From Sedimenticola hydrogenitrophicus (GTDB taxonomy: Bacteria > Pseudomonadota > Gammaproteobacteria > Chromatiales > Chromatiaceae), in NCBI RefSeq assembly GCF_029017505.1, contig NZ_JAQGEI010000040.1, positions 1 to 51,875 of the forward strand: a DNA stretch of 51,875 nt, written 5' to 3'. The first letter of the stretch is position 1. Every line of letters starts with the position of its first letter. Positions 1 to 7,181 of this stretch are shown here, one piece after another. The position numbers and the translations under genes are program-made. The notes under the pieces are model-generated. The model worked only from the letters and a program-made list of their open reading frames with translations, ran no database searches and had not been told where the DNA came from.

Positions 1-40
1 GTTTTGAACACCCTCGTAATTTGCACCGTTGACCCCCAGT

Positions 41-373
41 TTAGACAGTGCCCTGCTGTTTTCTTGTGGAGTGAGCGTGTTTCATAGCCCTGGCCGCGTC
101 TGGACGGCTAGGGCGTAAACTACCCTGTTTAGGATTCCATTGCGTGATATCAAATGCTCCAGCCGCGATGCCCACTCCGCGCAATAGCTCCATAGCTTTG
201 CGGGGGTCGGCAAAACCACGCGGTTCCTTGCTGCGGGTCAGCACAAGTACAGCTTCCCCCGCCCGGGTGGTCACGGCGACATAGAACGCTCCGCCTTGGG
301 CTTTAAGCGTTACGCCAGTGACACCACCGGCGGCAGTTGTTGCACGAAGCTGCTCAAGTGTTAAGGTCTGCAT
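41..373 (-). CDS. ParC-like small plasmid protein
   Basis: A 110-residue protein. Its N-terminus reads LTLEQLRATTAAGGV, followed by short beta-strand-like stretches and an ending around LRGVGIAAGAFDITQWNP. I associate this pattern (a leading helix, then R-x-EPRxF, then a helix before a 'GI..FDI' end) with small proteins annotated as ParC-family partition-associated on broad-host-range plasmids. That recognition is from memory, and a partition role is inference. The gene at 4291-4524 has the same general build (EVEIRTLV at the start, FKKLETL, ELGIAGFEV at the end), so the two may be distant paralogues flanking the restriction block. It diverges from the RHH gene at 490; a perfect 10-bp palindrome lies in between. 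The last 30 residues look disordered and basic. Confidence 0.6.
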   Translation of the reverse strand: MQTLTLEQLRATTAAGGVTGVTLKAQGGAFYVAVTTRAGEAVLVLTRSKEPRGFADPRKAMELLRGVGIAAGAFDITQWNPKQGSLRPSRPDAARAMKHAHSTRKQQGTV

Positions 374-469
374 TTGGCGCTTCCTCTTGTCGGATGTTGT
401 TTAGCATATGTTTGACGGTTACCTGTTATTCGTCAAGTTTCTGCGGGGATTTCTCGACAAAATGCCAAT

Positions 470-479
470 GTGGCGCCAC
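470..479. promoter_or_regulatory. 10-bp palindrome in divergent intergenic region
   Basis: GTGGCGCCAC is a perfect palindrome 10 bases ahead of the RHH-gene ATG and between two diverging genes. It is a plausible operator for the RHH protein. Only the symmetry is seen; binding is inference. Confidence 0.35.
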
Positions 480-489
480 ACTGACACAA

Positions 490-714
490 ATGAAATCCTA
501 CTTAAAAGACCTGCACGCCTCTTTGAGGCGTTTTAGCGTGCGACTTCCGTCGGAAATGCTGGAAGCTATCGACACCGAATGCTCCCGCCGTGCTGGCTGC
601 GTATCACGCAATACTTGGATTGCTGAAGCGATTCAGGAGAAGTTAAGTCGGGAAAGTCTAACAAACCGCCTTGAAGGCGAGGGAGAAGGGGAGAAAAATG
701 GGCGACTTTTATGA
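490..714 (+). CDS. Ribbon-helix-helix DNA-binding protein, restriction-block regulator
   Basis: A 74-residue protein if the ATG at 490 is used; the frame stays open further upstream, but those residues are Cys/Ser-rich and unlike a real protein. The segment RFSVRLPSEMLEAIDTE followed by RNTWIAEAIQEKL is the beta-helix-helix pattern of CopG/MetJ-type RHH regulators. It overlaps the start of the methyltransferase gene by 17 bases, so the two are translationally linked, and it probably controls the restriction-modification genes in the way C proteins do in other systems. The regulatory role is inferred from fold and position. The C-terminus is a Glu/Gly-rich tail created by the overlap. Confidence 0.65.
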   Translation: MKSYLKDLHASLRRFSVRLPSEMLEAIDTECSRRAGCVSRNTWIAEAIQEKLSRESLTNRLEGEGEGEKNGRLL

Positions 715-1846
715 GTTTTTCGCCGGCGGGGGCATGGCTCGGGCTGGGTTAGGCCCCGAATGGGACTGCCTGTTCGCCAATGACTTTGATTCTAAGAAGG
801 CGGCCAGCTATGCGGCGAACTGGGGCGCAGATCATCTGCACGTCGGTGATGTGGCTGCGTTGACTACGGATGATCTGCCGGGTCACGCGGATTTAGCTTG
901 GGCATCGTTTCCTTGTCAGGACCTTTCCCTTGCTGGTGCTGGCGCCGGACTTAAAGGGGATCGCTCCGGCACGTTCTGGCCGTTCTGGAAGCTGATGAAG
1001 GCGCTGGATGACGAAGATCGCGCTCCTCATATAGTTGTCCTTGAAAATGTCTGGGGTGCTATTAGCTCTCACGAAGGAAAAGACTTCGCCGCGATCAGCT
1101 CCGCCCTTGCCGGTGCAGGCTACCGCTTTGGCGCAGTTGTTGTGAATGCGGTTAGATTTCTTCCGCAATCCCGGCCGCGGCTGTTCATTATCGCCGTTAA
1201 AAAGCCTGTAACGATCCCACGCGAGTTAATCACCGAAAAGCCGGGGGTGGAATGGCACCCGGCGGCACTTATAGAGGCTTACAGAAAGCTATCAAAACGC
1301 TCGCAAAACTCATGGGTTTGGTGGCAGATGCCCCTACCTCATGCCCGCACCTCTATTTTTGCTGACCTGGTAGAAGACAAGCCACAGGGCGTCACCTGGC
1401 ATACAGCAGCAGAGACAAAGAAACTGCTGGCCATGATGAGCCCTCGTAACCTAGCGAAGGTCGATGCTGCAAAAAAAGCAGGCCGCAAGATGGTTGGGAC
1501 TATCTATAAGCGTACCCGTGCGAATGGCGTCAACGGTGAAAAAGTACAGCGTGCGGAAATTCGCTTCGATGATATTGCGGGGTGCCTGCGTACCCCGTCG
1601 GGTGGTTCGAGCCGTCAAACCATCATGGTCATAAATGGCAAGCGGGTTCGGTCGCGCCTTTTGTCACCTCGCGAAGCTGCCCGTTTGATGGGGCTACCTG
1701 ATACTTACCTGCTACCTAAAAACTATAACGAAGCCTACCACCTTGCTGGTGATGGCGTGGCTGTGCCCGTGGTCCGCTTTCTCGCCGAATATATCCTTGA
1801 ACCGATGCTTTCTGCTGCCTTAACAGCAGCAAAGAAGGCGGCGTAA
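698..1846 (+). CDS. DNA (cytosine-5)-methyltransferase
   Basis: A 382-residue type II C5 methyltransferase. Motif I is FFAGGGMARAGLG near the N-terminus (AdoMet binding); motif IV is SFPCQDLSLAG with the catalytic Cys; motif VI is ENV; motif VIII is QSRPRLF; motif X is GDGVAVPVVRFLAEYI at the C-terminus. The target-recognition region lies around residues 190-310. The ATG at 698 is preferred over an upstream TTG at 671 because it has a GGGGAGAA ribosome site and opens directly into motif I. The stop overlaps the next start by one base (TAATG), so it is coupled to the DUF4928 gene. With that protein and Vsr it forms a restriction-modification cassette. The recognition sequence cannot be read from the protein. 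Confidence 0.95.
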   Translation: MGDFYEFFAGGGMARAGLGPEWDCLFANDFDSKKAASYAANWGADHLHVGDVAALTTDDLPGHADLAWASFPCQDLSLAGAGAGLKGDRSGTFWPFWKLMKALDDEDRAPHIVVLENVWGAISSHEGKDFAAISSALAGAGYRFGAVVVNAVRFLPQSRPRLFIIAVKKPVTIPRELITEKPGVEWHPAALIEAYRKLSKRSQNSWVWWQMPLPHARTSIFADLVEDKPQGVTWHTAAETKKLLAMMSPRNLAKVDAAKKAGRKMVGTIYKRTRANGVNGEKVQRAEIRFDDIAGCLRTPSGGSSRQTIMVINGKRVRSRLLSPREAARLMGLPDTYLLPKNYNEAYHLAGDGVAVPVVRFLAEYILEPMLSAALTAAKKAA

Positions 1847-2778
1847 TGACGGATTTAGTGGAAGCGCTATGTGAATTCAACAAAGAGCGAAAGTTCAGCC
1901 GCAAAGGTCCGTTATGCGTTGCTCTTGTTACTACTCAACACGCGCGAAACAAGGGTCTCCCCCTTGACTCTGAAAGCCTGCTTACTGGAGGCGGTGGCCA
2001 AGTTCTCGGCTTGGGCAAAGGTGCCGTGCAAGCAGTGTTAAAACGCCACGGCATCACCCGCGTTTTAGCGGCTGAAGGCGGGCGCACCAGTCGCGGCAGT
2101 ATTGGGAACATGCGCGAGTATGTGGTTTTCCTCAATAACTTGGCTGACGGTGGAGTCGTTGATCTGGATGCAGTAGAGGCGTTTTGGATCGAGCGCGTGC
2201 ACGAGTTCTTTTCGGCGAAGCCTTTCAAGATCAAGCTTGATGCGTCTCGCAGCCTTCGCACATTGGTTCGCCACGTGATTAGCCAGGCCGAAGAAAGGCA
2301 GCGCAAGGCGCCGGGTATGCAGTACGCAGGCGCAGTGCTGCAGCACCTGGTCGGTGCAAAACTTGATTGCGCTCTTGGTAATGGCTCCTTTGAGCACAAT
2401 AGCTTTTCTACGTCTGATGCACAGACCGGCCGGGCTGGTGATTTCTTCATTGGTGATGTAGCTATCCACGTCACCACAGCCCCTGGTGAGGCTATAGTTC
2501 ATCGCTGCCAGGACAATATCGATGATAGCCATAGACCCATCATCGTAACCACGGCTCGCGGGCTGGCTGCCGCCGAGGTTCTGGCAGAGAATGCTGGGTT
2601 AGGTGAACGGATCGACATTTTCGAAGTCGAGCAGTTCATTGCCCTTAACCTGTATGAACTTGGCAAGTTTGCAGCGGAAGGGCGGCGTGTTGCTGTCGGG
2701 GATCTGGTCACGCGTTACAATGAAATTATTGAAGACGTTGAAACCGATCCCAGCCTAAAGATCGAATTCCGCCAATAA
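1846..2778 (+). CDS. DUF4928 family protein, probable type II restriction endonuclease
   Basis: A 310-residue protein that I recognise as DUF4928-like, a family found beside C5 methyltransferases and Vsr genes. It starts on the last base of the methyltransferase stop codon. Position and partner make it the likely restriction enzyme of the set. I do not see a clean PD-(D/E)xK motif; the best candidate segment is around residues 198-212 (GDFFIGDVAIHVTT), where the usual lysine is not obvious. The function is therefore inferred from context. The N-terminal part (GGGGQVLGLGKGAVQAVLKRHG) looks like a DNA-binding helix region. Confidence 0.75.
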   Translation: MTDLVEALCEFNKERKFSRKGPLCVALVTTQHARNKGLPLDSESLLTGGGGQVLGLGKGAVQAVLKRHGITRVLAAEGGRTSRGSIGNMREYVVFLNNLADGGVVDLDAVEAFWIERVHEFFSAKPFKIKLDASRSLRTLVRHVISQAEERQRKAPGMQYAGAVLQHLVGAKLDCALGNGSFEHNSFSTSDAQTGRAGDFFIGDVAIHVTTAPGEAIVHRCQDNIDDSHRPIIVTTARGLAAAEVLAENAGLGERIDIFEVEQFIALNLYELGKFAAEGRRVAVGDLVTRYNEIIEDVETDPSLKIEFRQ

Positions 2779-2789
2779 TCGGGTAGAGA

Positions 2790-3245
2790 ATGAAGGAAAC
2801 ACCGGAGCAGAGAAGCCGCACGATGCGTGCTGTTTGCTCCCGCGACACTACACCAGAGATGGCTGTTCGCCGCTTCCTTCACGCCGCCGGACTTCGTTAC
2901 CGACTTCATGACCGACGCTTGCCCGGTTCTCCTGATCTGGTCTTTCCAAGTCGCCGTATTGCACTGTTCGTGCATGGCTGCTTCTGGCATCAGCATCCTG
3001 GCTGTGCGGCGGCCAAGCGTCCGCGTTCGCGCCTTGAATACTGGACGCGCAAACTTGATGGCAACATGGAGAGGGATCACCGTCAGTGCGCCGAGCTGGC
3101 GGCGGCCGGCTGGGAGGTTATTGTGATATGGGAGTGCGAAACGCGCGACTCCTCTGCCTTGGCAAGGCTGGCTGAAGACATTCGGTCGCGCCCGCTATCT
3201 CGATCTCGATCTCGATCTCGATTCTCGATGAAGAATTCAGGATAG
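2790..3245 (+). CDS. vsr: Very short patch repair endonuclease
   Basis: A 151-residue Vsr-type nuclease. It nicks 5' of the T in the T:G mismatches left when 5-methylcytosine deaminates, which matches the C5 methyltransferase two genes upstream. Visible family motifs are RSRTMRAVCSRDTTPE, the catalytic Asp in LPGSPDLVFP, the metal and wedge region FVHGCFWHQHPGC, and VIVIWECETRD. It follows the DUF4928 gene by 11 bases. The C-terminus, beyond the usual family end, is a Ser-Arg repeat encoded by a hexanucleotide repeat at 3197-3220. Confidence 0.93.
   Translation: MKETPEQRSRTMRAVCSRDTTPEMAVRRFLHAAGLRYRLHDRRLPGSPDLVFPSRRIALFVHGCFWHQHPGCAAAKRPRSRLEYWTRKLDGNMERDHRQCAELAAAGWEVIVIWECETRDSSALARLAEDIRSRPLSRSRSRSRFSMKNSG
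3197..3220 (+). repeat. Hexanucleotide microsatellite (ATCTCG)4 in vsr 3' end
   Basis: Four perfect tandem copies of ATCTCG, then a degenerate continuation, encode the Ser-Arg repeat in the Vsr tail. A 6-bp unit keeps the frame whatever the copy number, so length change would alter the tail only. Confidence 0.9.
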
Positions 3246-3277
3246 GTGCGACCTTCAAAAGAAACGGGTTCCAGGCG

Positions 3278-4036
3278 ATGTCAGCGCTGACGTGTCTGAA
3301 TCCGGGCGATCACTGGAGTGTTCAGGGAAACATGGGGCAAAAGCTTGAAATTGGAAAGTTTCTTAGCCTGAAACAGCAGGAACTTAATGCTGAAGATACT
3401 GATTTCGAGAAACTGGAGGTTTGCACCCAGTCGATCCATCGTTGGCTCCAGTACTGCGAGTACCATTACATCTGCCTTGTGGACGCTTCGGAAGAGGGGG
3501 GTCTAAGGCTAGATAGGATCTCAAACCCAGGTTATCGCCGCGCCGGCGAAACCGTCCCACTTAGGTATGTCTACGAGGCTCATATTGCAGCATTTCTTAA
3601 TAGCCTCCATGCCTTACTCGACTCGTTCCCTTATTTGTTAAATCTTTTCATTCCCGTGGATAAGCCTGACTCTATGGGAATTAAATGGAATGAAAACTTC
3701 ATTAATAAATACAAGAGCATGTGCTTCTATGATGAGCTTATGGATTTCATGTTGGATTGCACCTTCAATAAAGTGAAAGGTTACGTCAACACCATCAAAC
3801 ATAAGCATCTGATCAGAATTTCAAACAAGTGGGATCACTTAGAATTCGAAACGTATCGCTACAAGCAGCCGTATCGTGATAAACAGGGAAAAGTGATATT
3901 TCGTCCTGAAGTCGTTGCAGGTGAGGACGTTTTACCTTTTATTGAAGCATGCCATGGTGAACTAATTCCAAAGCTGTTCAACCTTGGTAATAGCATATTG
4001 CATTTCAAAGGTAGCCGGCTTGCTAATGATCCATAA
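3278..4036 (+). CDS. Unknown protein, possible HEPN-like
   Basis: A 252-residue protein, noticeably more A+T-rich than the plasmid backbone, immediately downstream of vsr. I do not recognise it firmly. The middle (FLNSLHALLDSFPYLLN) and the later VNTIKHKHLI with a preceding long helix resemble HEPN-type helical proteins such as the Cthe_2314 group, where an N-x-x-KH element recurs; this is a weak, memory-based resemblance. The start is uncertain: ATG 3278 has little ribosome site, whereas ATG 3332 has AGGGAAAC just upstream and would give 234 residues. Position next to a restriction system makes an accessory defence role possible, but nothing in the sequence proves it. Confidence 0.65.
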   Translation: MSALTCLNPGDHWSVQGNMGQKLEIGKFLSLKQQELNAEDTDFEKLEVCTQSIHRWLQYCEYHYICLVDASEEGGLRLDRISNPGYRRAGETVPLRYVYEAHIAAFLNSLHALLDSFPYLLNLFIPVDKPDSMGIKWNENFINKYKSMCFYDELMDFMLDCTFNKVKGYVNTIKHKHLIRISNKWDHLEFETYRYKQPYRDKQGKVIFRPEVVAGEDVLPFIEACHGELIPKLFNLGNSILHFKGSRLANDP

Positions 4037-4040
4037 TCAA

Positions 4041-4090
4041 TCGCAGCAGTTCGCAGCAGTTCGCAGCAGTTCGCAGCAGTTCGCAGCAGT
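4041..4090 (+). repeat. Five tandem 10-bp repeats (TCGCAGCAGT)
   Basis: Five perfect head-to-tail copies followed by a partial sixth (TCGC) lie in the gap between the gene ending at 4036 and the ParC-like gene. A helical-turn spacing of exactly 10 bp suits protein arrays such as a centromere or operator. Confidence 0.95.
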
Positions 4091-4215
4091 TCGCGGCCTG
4101 TGGCCGCCGGACCAATTTGCCCGTGTCCACGGTATTTGTCAGTGCCGATAACGGACGCTATGTTAAATCACCCCGCCAGAAGCGACCGCCCCGGCCCCTC
4201 CTAACCGCTTGATCT

Positions 4216-4244
4216 GGTAACCAAGACTATATATATTGGTTACC
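4216..4244. promoter_or_regulatory. 9-bp inverted repeat, likely operator of ParC-like gene
   Basis: GGTAACCAA and TTGGTTACC arms are separated by 11 A+T-rich bases, about 47 bp before the ATG at 4291. It is a typical operator geometry. The binding protein is unknown. Confidence 0.6.
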
Positions 4245-4290
4245 TACTTACTATTTTACCAAAACCGGCACTTTTGGCAGACCCTACCCC

Positions 4291-4524
4291 ATGAACGAAG
4301 TCGAAATCCGTACCCTGGTCCAGGCCGGCGTGGATCTCCGCCTGGCGGCCGTGCCCCGGCCCCTCGATCTCCCCGGCTTTACCGTGGTGATCAACACCGG
4401 CCGCCTGGAGCAGCGCGAAATGAAAACCCGGCGTGGCCAGGTCCGAGTATTCAAGAAGCTGGAAACCCTGTGGAAGCTGTGCAAGGAACTCGGGATCGCG
4501 GGGTTCGAGGTGCGGGTTCGGTAA
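4291..4524 (+). CDS. ParC-like small protein with duplicated 3' end
   Basis: A 77-residue protein beginning MNEVEIRTLVQAGVDLRL and ending ELGIAGFEVRVR, preceded by FKKLETLWKLCK. It has the same helix-strands-helix-strand build as the gene at 41-373 and resembles small plasmid proteins annotated as partition-associated; function unproven. Upstream are a tandem 10-bp repeat and an inverted repeat that could be its target. The last 26 codons (from 4446) are repeated almost base for base at 5549-5627, and the first 21 bases of the same block occur again at 4652, so the 3' end of this gene looks like a repeated entry point for inserted DNA. Confidence 0.65.
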   Translation: MNEVEIRTLVQAGVDLRLAAVPRPLDLPGFTVVINTGRLEQREMKTRRGQVRVFKKLETLWKLCKELGIAGFEVRVR

Positions 4525-4525
4525 G
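4446..4525 (+). repeat. 3'-end duplication block, copy 1 (intact gene end)
   Basis: An ~80-bp block from TTCAAGAAGCTGGAAACC to the stop codon. It is matched at 5549-5627 with only a handful of differences, in the same orientation. This copy is the natural 3' end of the 77-residue gene. Confidence 0.9.
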
Positions 4526-4601
4526 GTTCGCTCAGTTACGCATAAACGGTCGCGCCCATTGACCGTATTCGGGTTTTCCGAACACGGTGATCAGCATCGG
4601 A

Positions 4602-4643
4602 CCAATCGGGATAGCGAGGCGGCCTATCGGGATGGTGAGGCGC
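4602..4643 (+). repeat. Two tandem 21-bp repeats
   Basis: Units at 4602-4622 and 4623-4643 share CNATCGGGATRGYGAGGCG with few differences. They lie in the stretch between the first gene-end copy and the truncated second copy. Confidence 0.7.
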
Positions 4644-4651
4644 CCAGGGCC

Positions 4652-4672
4652 GAGTATTCAAGAAGCTGGATT
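4652..4672 (+). repeat. 3'-end duplication block, copy 2 (truncated)
   Basis: CGAGTATTCAAGAAGCTGGA matches the start of the block at 4443-4462 and then diverges. It looks like the remnant of a third copy, implying more than one insertion event. Confidence 0.75.
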
Positions 4673-4723
4673 CTATTCGTACGACAAGTGGCGCCGGCAC
4701 GATCAACAGAGGAAATAGGGGCA

Positions 4724-4987
4724 ATGGCGGATGCAGTTTATACACAAGGGCAACGGGCCATAGAGTTGTTGCGCCTGCTCCACCATTCGCACGGGTGGGT
4801 AACTATCGAAGAACTCTCGGTGGAGTTCGGAGAGAGCAGGGCGACGACAATACGCATTTTCGCTATGTTGCGCCGTGATTTTGAGGTGGTGATCACCTAT
4901 CACCGGTCACCGCAGGATAGCCCGCCTGGTTATTACAGCATCGACGATTGGGGTCTTTTTGACCGTCAGCGTGTTTTGACAGTTTAG
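4724..4987 (+). CDS. Small winged-helix DNA-binding protein
   Basis: An 87-residue protein starting at ATG 4724 behind an AGAGGAAA ribosome site; the longer open frame upstream only reads through the repeat blocks. AIELLRLLHHSHGWVTIEEL followed by FGESRATTIRIFAMLR is a DeoR/HTH_11-type helix-turn-helix, and the rest (FEVVITYHRSPQDSPPGYY) suits a wing and ligand part. It is the first gene of the three-gene insert between the duplicated gene ends and is followed at once by an XRE-type regulator, so a small regulatory pair is likely. Confidence 0.75.
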   Translation: MADAVYTQGQRAIELLRLLHHSHGWVTIEELSVEFGESRATTIRIFAMLRRDFEVVITYHRSPQDSPPGYYSIDDWGLFDRQRVLTV

Positions 4988-4993
4988 GAAGAG

Positions 4994-5314
4994 ATGATAG
5001 TGGATAAGAAACAGCTTGTTAAACTCATCCAGAATCACGAATCAGCCGAAGCCGGGATCGGCGAACGGGTACGAACATTAAGAATGGCCAATGGACTGAC
5101 GCAAGGACAGCTTGGAGACCTTGCCGGATCAAATAAGGCCGCGATTCAAAAGATCGAAATCGGCAAATCTATGCGGCCCAGATGCCTAGCAGCACTGGCT
5201 GCTGTCCTTGGCGTTAACCCGGCTTGGCTTGCCTGGGGTGCTCCATATGCTTCGCCTGAGATAAGGAGCCAGTCAGAACTCCCTGTTTCAGTGATAAGGC
5301 GAACGGTAAAGTAA
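4994..5314 (+). CDS. XRE-family helix-turn-helix protein
   Basis: A 106-residue protein. The Cro/CI-type HTH spans GERVRTLRMANGLTQGQLGDLAG through SNKAAIQKIEIGK, followed by LAALAAVLGVNPAWLAWG, the usual end of the domain. A GTG at 5000 is an alternative start with better spacing from the AGGAAG at 4986. It lies seven bases after the winged-helix gene and before a 60-residue acidic protein. It probably autoregulates; targets are unknown. An antitoxin role is possible but no toxin is evident. Confidence 0.85.
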   Translation: MIVDKKQLVKLIQNHESAEAGIGERVRTLRMANGLTQGQLGDLAGSNKAAIQKIEIGKSMRPRCLAALAAVLGVNPAWLAWGAPYASPEIRSQSELPVSVIRRTVK

Positions 5315-5357
5315 CCGAGAATCCAGAACAAAGCACTTTGGCGAGGAGAAGATATAC

Positions 5358-5540
5358 ATGATCAAGAAGGGCGACACAGTTGTAATCAAGCCGGAATGGC
5401 GTGATCCAGGCGATGAGGATTTTCATTGGATAGCACTAGAGGACGAGGACGGGGGGCGGGTGCGCATTGCGCCGACCGATACGGGCATGGCGATAGAGCC
5501 AAACTACGTCGTCGAAACGAGCATGTTAGAGGGCGAGTGA
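5358..5540 (+). CDS. Small acidic hypothetical protein
   Basis: A 60-residue protein starting MIKKGDTVVIKPEWRDPGDE and containing repeated beta-strand-like stretches (VVIKP, HWIALEDEDGGRVRI, NYVVETSML), suggesting an SH3-like or KOW-like small barrel. I do not recognise a characterised family. GGCGAGGAGA 10 bases before the ATG is a good ribosome site. It is the last gene of the insert; its stop lies 9 bases before the third copy of the gene-end block. Confidence 0.7.
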   Translation: MIKKGDTVVIKPEWRDPGDEDFHWIALEDEDGGRVRIAPTDTGMAIEPNYVVETSMLEGE

Positions 5541-5548
5541 GCTGGCGG

Positions 5549-5627
5549 GTCTTCAAGAAGCTGGAAACCCTGTGGAAGCTGTGTAAGGAACTCGGGATCG
5601 CGGCGTTCGAGGTGCGGGTCCGTTGAC
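5549..5627 (+). repeat. 3'-end duplication block, copy 3
   Basis: A near-identical copy of 4446-4525, including the codons for FKKLETLWKLCKELGI..FEVRVR and a stop codon, but without the rest of the gene. It marks the right edge of the 1.1-kb insert. Confidence 0.9.
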
Positions 5628-5649
5628 TGGTGAAGTGAGGTCCGGAGCC

Positions 5650-5661
5650 TTGACCGGTCAA
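5650..5661. promoter_or_regulatory. 12-bp perfect palindrome
   Basis: TTGACCGGTCAA lies between the third gene-end copy and the left inverted repeat. Its role is unknown. Confidence 0.4.
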
Positions 5662-5670
5662 CCGGGGTCT

Positions 5671-5835
5671 GTAGTGGTCAAGCATTGGGAAATGAGGCAT
5701 TATGAAGAATAATCGTTGTACGAGACGATCGATAGTCTTTCAGGAAGCGGGGCCGGAATGCTCAATACGGATACCTCACCTGCGCTATCACCCCAAATAG
5801 CGAACTGCCGGGTAGCCGGTAAAAAAACAAATGCT
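5671..5835 (+). repeat. 165-bp inverted repeat, left copy
   Basis: It runs from GTAGTGGTCAAGCATTGGG to ACAAATGCT and matches the reverse complement of 8837-9000 with only a few mismatches. Both copies sit just upstream of genes that read toward each other. In this copy the reading frame that is open in the right copy is broken by a stop (GAAGAATAA). Confidence 0.95.
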
Positions 5836-5869
5836 AGAAAGTTAGCTGTTATATTCAAGGGAGACCAGT

Positions 5870-6307
5870 ATGGGATTATTCGGTAAGATCTTTGGGTCCA
5901 AACATCCCGCTCCACCTTGTGCGATCCACAGTAGTGATAGAGCGCTGGTGCGCGACTCCGATGTTGCGTGGTGGAATGGCCTCTCTCTTGATGACTGCAA
6001 AGCGTTTGAGAAACAGGATAACATCACCCAAGTTGCAGCGTTTAAAATATTCATGGAAGAAGACGGCTTGTCGAAAGAAGAAGCGGCAAAGAAGGTTCGA
6101 CGTAACTTCCCCTTTTACTATTGGGCGCTTGAACAACGAGAAGATGAACATTTCCCTTTGTCAGAGTCAGACGCGAAGCTTCCTTATGTTTTGAAAGACC
6201 GCATCAATCGAGCCCTGATGAGGCGAAAGATTGACCGTCAGTCGTTAAGCAAAGCGACTTCGTTAAACGCACTAATTCGTGACCTTATCCGGTCTGGTGT
6301 AGCTTGA
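5870..6307 (+). CDS. Hypothetical protein
   Basis: A 145-residue protein behind AGGGAGACCAGT. I recognise no family. The N-terminus MGLFGKIFGSK resembles the opening of small cytosolic or membrane-peripheral proteins; the middle (DNITQVAAFKIFMEEDG, KEEAAKKVRRNFPFYYWAL) is helical and charged. It is the first gene inside the left inverted repeat and reads inward. Nothing indicates its function. Confidence 0.6.
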   Translation: MGLFGKIFGSKHPAPPCAIHSSDRALVRDSDVAWWNGLSLDDCKAFEKQDNITQVAAFKIFMEEDGLSKEEAAKKVRRNFPFYYWALEQREDEHFPLSESDAKLPYVLKDRINRALMRRKIDRQSLSKATSLNALIRDLIRSGVA

Positions 6308-6504
6308 ACTCACATTTCACTGGCATAGCGGCTAACTGATAAGGTTAGGTTGGAAAACTAACGGGTAACCCAATTGATAATCTCACACCCTGGCTTTACA
6401 GAACCAAGCTGATGGGTTCAAGATATTCACTGTTTTTGTCGTCAACCATCCAGTAAAAAAGCTCTAATAACCCTTTGAATTAATAACCTTGATTGGTGGA
6501 AAAC

Positions 6505-7134
6505 ATGGAAGATAAATGGATTATGTTGTATGCCACTCGAAGACGTAAGGAAATGTGGAACGAGGGAGAATTAGTTTGGATGCTTAGATGGATCAACTTA
6601 TCTAAGTTGGATTCGATAAGTTTGAGAAATGAGCAGTTAAAAGAGCATGTTGAACAAATCTATATTGATGGTCACTTCGACGACTCTGGAGTTATAGTTA
6701 AAGATTTGATTGATCATTCTTGTTTCCCATTTGATCAGTTATTCACATTGTTGGTAAATGTGTTAGATCTGGATAAATTAATTGAGGCACTTCAGCCTTG
6801 GCGACCTTCTGCCAGTATGTCAAATGAACATGCCTTATCCACTAGTGAATTGCTACACAAGACTAGGCTTGAGCTAGGCATTGATGCAGAGATCGAAGTA
6901 CGATCGGTAGGTTATATTTGGGATATGTTAACTGCAGCTAGGCTAGTTGGCTGTGGTCAGATTTATGTTCCCGGTGTGAGCGGATTCGTTCAATCTACTC
7001 AAATACAAGAAGGTCATTTTGAGGATAGTACTCGAGAGGGTCTGGTTTACTTTGTTTCCTCAGAGGGCGAACGAATAGATATTATAAAACGAACTATTCT
7101 CGAGGTTATATGTGTCTACCCATGCGATGAGTAG
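6505..7134 (+). CDS. Hypothetical protein, A+T-rich
   Basis: A 209-residue protein from ATG 6505 (GGTGGAAAAC upstream); in-frame TTG and GTG codons lie 9-12 bases earlier. It is markedly A+T-rich compared with the plasmid backbone, indicating foreign origin. Trp-rich and acidic N-terminus (KWIMLYATRRRKEMWNEGELVWMLRWINL) and a C-terminal stretch that may form a beta-sheet domain. No recognised family. It is the second and last plus-strand gene of the inverted-repeat segment. Confidence 0.6.
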   Translation: MEDKWIMLYATRRRKEMWNEGELVWMLRWINLSKLDSISLRNEQLKEHVEQIYIDGHFDDSGVIVKDLIDHSCFPFDQLFTLLVNVLDLDKLIEALQPWRPSASMSNEHALSTSELLHKTRLELGIDAEIEVRSVGYIWDMLTAARLVGCGQIYVPGVSGFVQSTQIQEGHFEDSTREGLVYFVSSEGERIDIIKRTILEVICVYPCDE

Positions 7135-7181
7135 AATCATGTACGGGCTCAAACCGGTAACTGTCAGGTCAGTAACGACTG

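Noticed and set aside
1-40. Possible IS21-type terminus at the left edge (AATTTGCACCGTTGACCCCC)
   Set aside because: The motif recalls IS21-family ends, but only 40 bases are visible and no transposase is in the window.
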